Below, in pieces: positions 63,685 to 64,000 of a stretch of DNA of 64,000 nucleotides. Under the pieces are notes generated by a model that saw only the letters and a list, made by a program, of their open reading frames with translations, had not been told where the DNA came from and ran no database searches. Within the stretch, counting starts at the first letter, position 1; the number at the start of each line of letters is the position of its first letter. Where the stretch lies: NCBI RefSeq assembly GCF_009711975.1, contig NZ_VIKW01000004.1, forward strand, positions 1-64,000, given 5' to 3'. A program made the translations under genes and the position numbers. The stretch comes from Anabaena sp. UHCC 0204 (GTDB taxonomy: Bacteria > Cyanobacteriota > Cyanobacteriia > Cyanobacteriales > Nostocaceae).

Positions 63685-64000
63685 CTAGGATACGCCAGCC
63701 AACTGTTTCTCTGGTTTATCTTCTATTGGTGCAGAAAGTGCATCTTCCAAATCAGCGCAACCTAGTTTGGTTTCTAAGATATTCATCACTTCCCGTCCGA
63801 AGTCATTGGGATTTTGTCGCCATGCTTGCAAGCAAACTTCACCAAAGAAAGAACCAAGAGGTTCAGGATTCCATAAAAGTTTTTTAGCAGTCCAAGGCAT
63901 TAAGCTCATAGGATCATATCCTGGTTTCAGAATACCCTCTTTAAAAGCGTATTCTTCTAAGTGAGTATGGGGTTGTAGTCCAATAAAGAAAATAGCAGGT
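63685..64000 (-). CDS. C-terminal part of an unrecognised protein (partial)
   Basis: The gene runs off the right edge; 105 codons remain before the TAG stop at 63685-63687. In-frame reading begins PAIFFIGLQPHTHLEEYAFK and includes DPMSLMPWTAKKLLWNPEPL, GSFFGEVCLQAWRQNPNDFG and EVMNILETKLGCADLEDALS. The conserved-looking segments (PWTAKKLLWNPEPLG and FGREVMNILETK) suggest a real, conserved cyanobacterial protein; I could not assign a family. The true start is outside the window. Confidence 0.7.
   Translation of the reverse strand, partial: PAIFFIGLQPHTHLEEYAFKEGILKPGYDPMSLMPWTAKKLLWNPEPLGSFFGEVCLQAWRQNPNDFGREVMNILETKLGCADLEDALSAPIEDKPEKQLAGVS

Noticed and set aside
63685-64000. Partial gene as a CO2-hydration (CupA/CupB) protein because ndhD is near
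   Set aside because: The C-terminal sequence I recall for that family does not match, so I left it unassigned.

Overview
The window comes from a filamentous, probably heterocyst-forming cyanobacterium (order Nostocales). This is inferred from photosystem II genes (psbD end, psbO), an NDH-1 subunit, CP12, sulfolipid genes, SigF, the HIP1 octamer GCGATCGC scattered through coding and non-coding DNA, heptameric short tandem repeats of the TCAGGAG type, and a low-GC sequence. No rRNA, CRISPR array, transposase, prophage or secondary-metabolite cluster is visible. Two tRNA genes are present: Asp(GUC) on the minus strand and Gly(CCC) on the plus strand.

Layout. 0-3 kb: the end of a stand-alone psbD, a striking structured RNA/small-ORF locus (about 296-545), and an SLH porin. 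3-7 kb: an Rrf2 regulator beside cysK, a J-domain protein, a PIN toxin/antitoxin-like pair, and a fused double PTPS-family protein. 7-17 kb: gltX, tRNA-Asp, two tandem Ser/Thr kinases sharing an unusual C-terminal domain, a phytase-like esterase, a RecB/RNase H-like nuclease, an HD metalloprotein and tRNA-Gly. 17-28 kb: sigF, psbO, ftsQ, ftsZ, gshB, grxC, guaA, cbiD. 28-34 kb: small conserved cyanobacterial genes, cp12, a Uma2 protein and an apparently solitary cytosine-5 DNA methyltransferase. 34-41 kb: an outer-membrane run on the minus strand (purC, bamA, lpxC, fabZ, lpxA, lpxB). 42-48 kb: a GAF-GAF-PAS adenylate cyclase and the sulfolipid pair sqdB-sqdX. 48.7-51.2 kb: RHH protein, Ycf46-type AAA ATPase and Ycf35. 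51.3-58 kb: an AT-rich accessory stretch with an orphan membrane protein, an XRE regulator, a broken vapBC pair, a retropepsin-like protein and a DUF488-DUF488-dual-OB cluster. 58-64 kb: ndhD, thrB, a pentapeptide-repeat protein coupled to a DICT/degenerate HD-GYP protein, and a truncated gene at the right edge.

The genome is rich in small non-coding repeats. I see a roughly 90 bp MITE-like family with AGGACTTACGCA ends (four copies, one interrupted and nested inside another element), five copies of a GC-rich palindrome, a roughly 62 bp AT-rich element that supplies the end of cysK, and an in-frame palindromic insertion in lpxB.

The best candidates for something undescribed are the RNA/small-ORF locus at 296-545 and the DUF488-DUF488-dual-OB cluster at 54.9-56.9 kb. 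Family names come from recognition by eye; no database search was possible.
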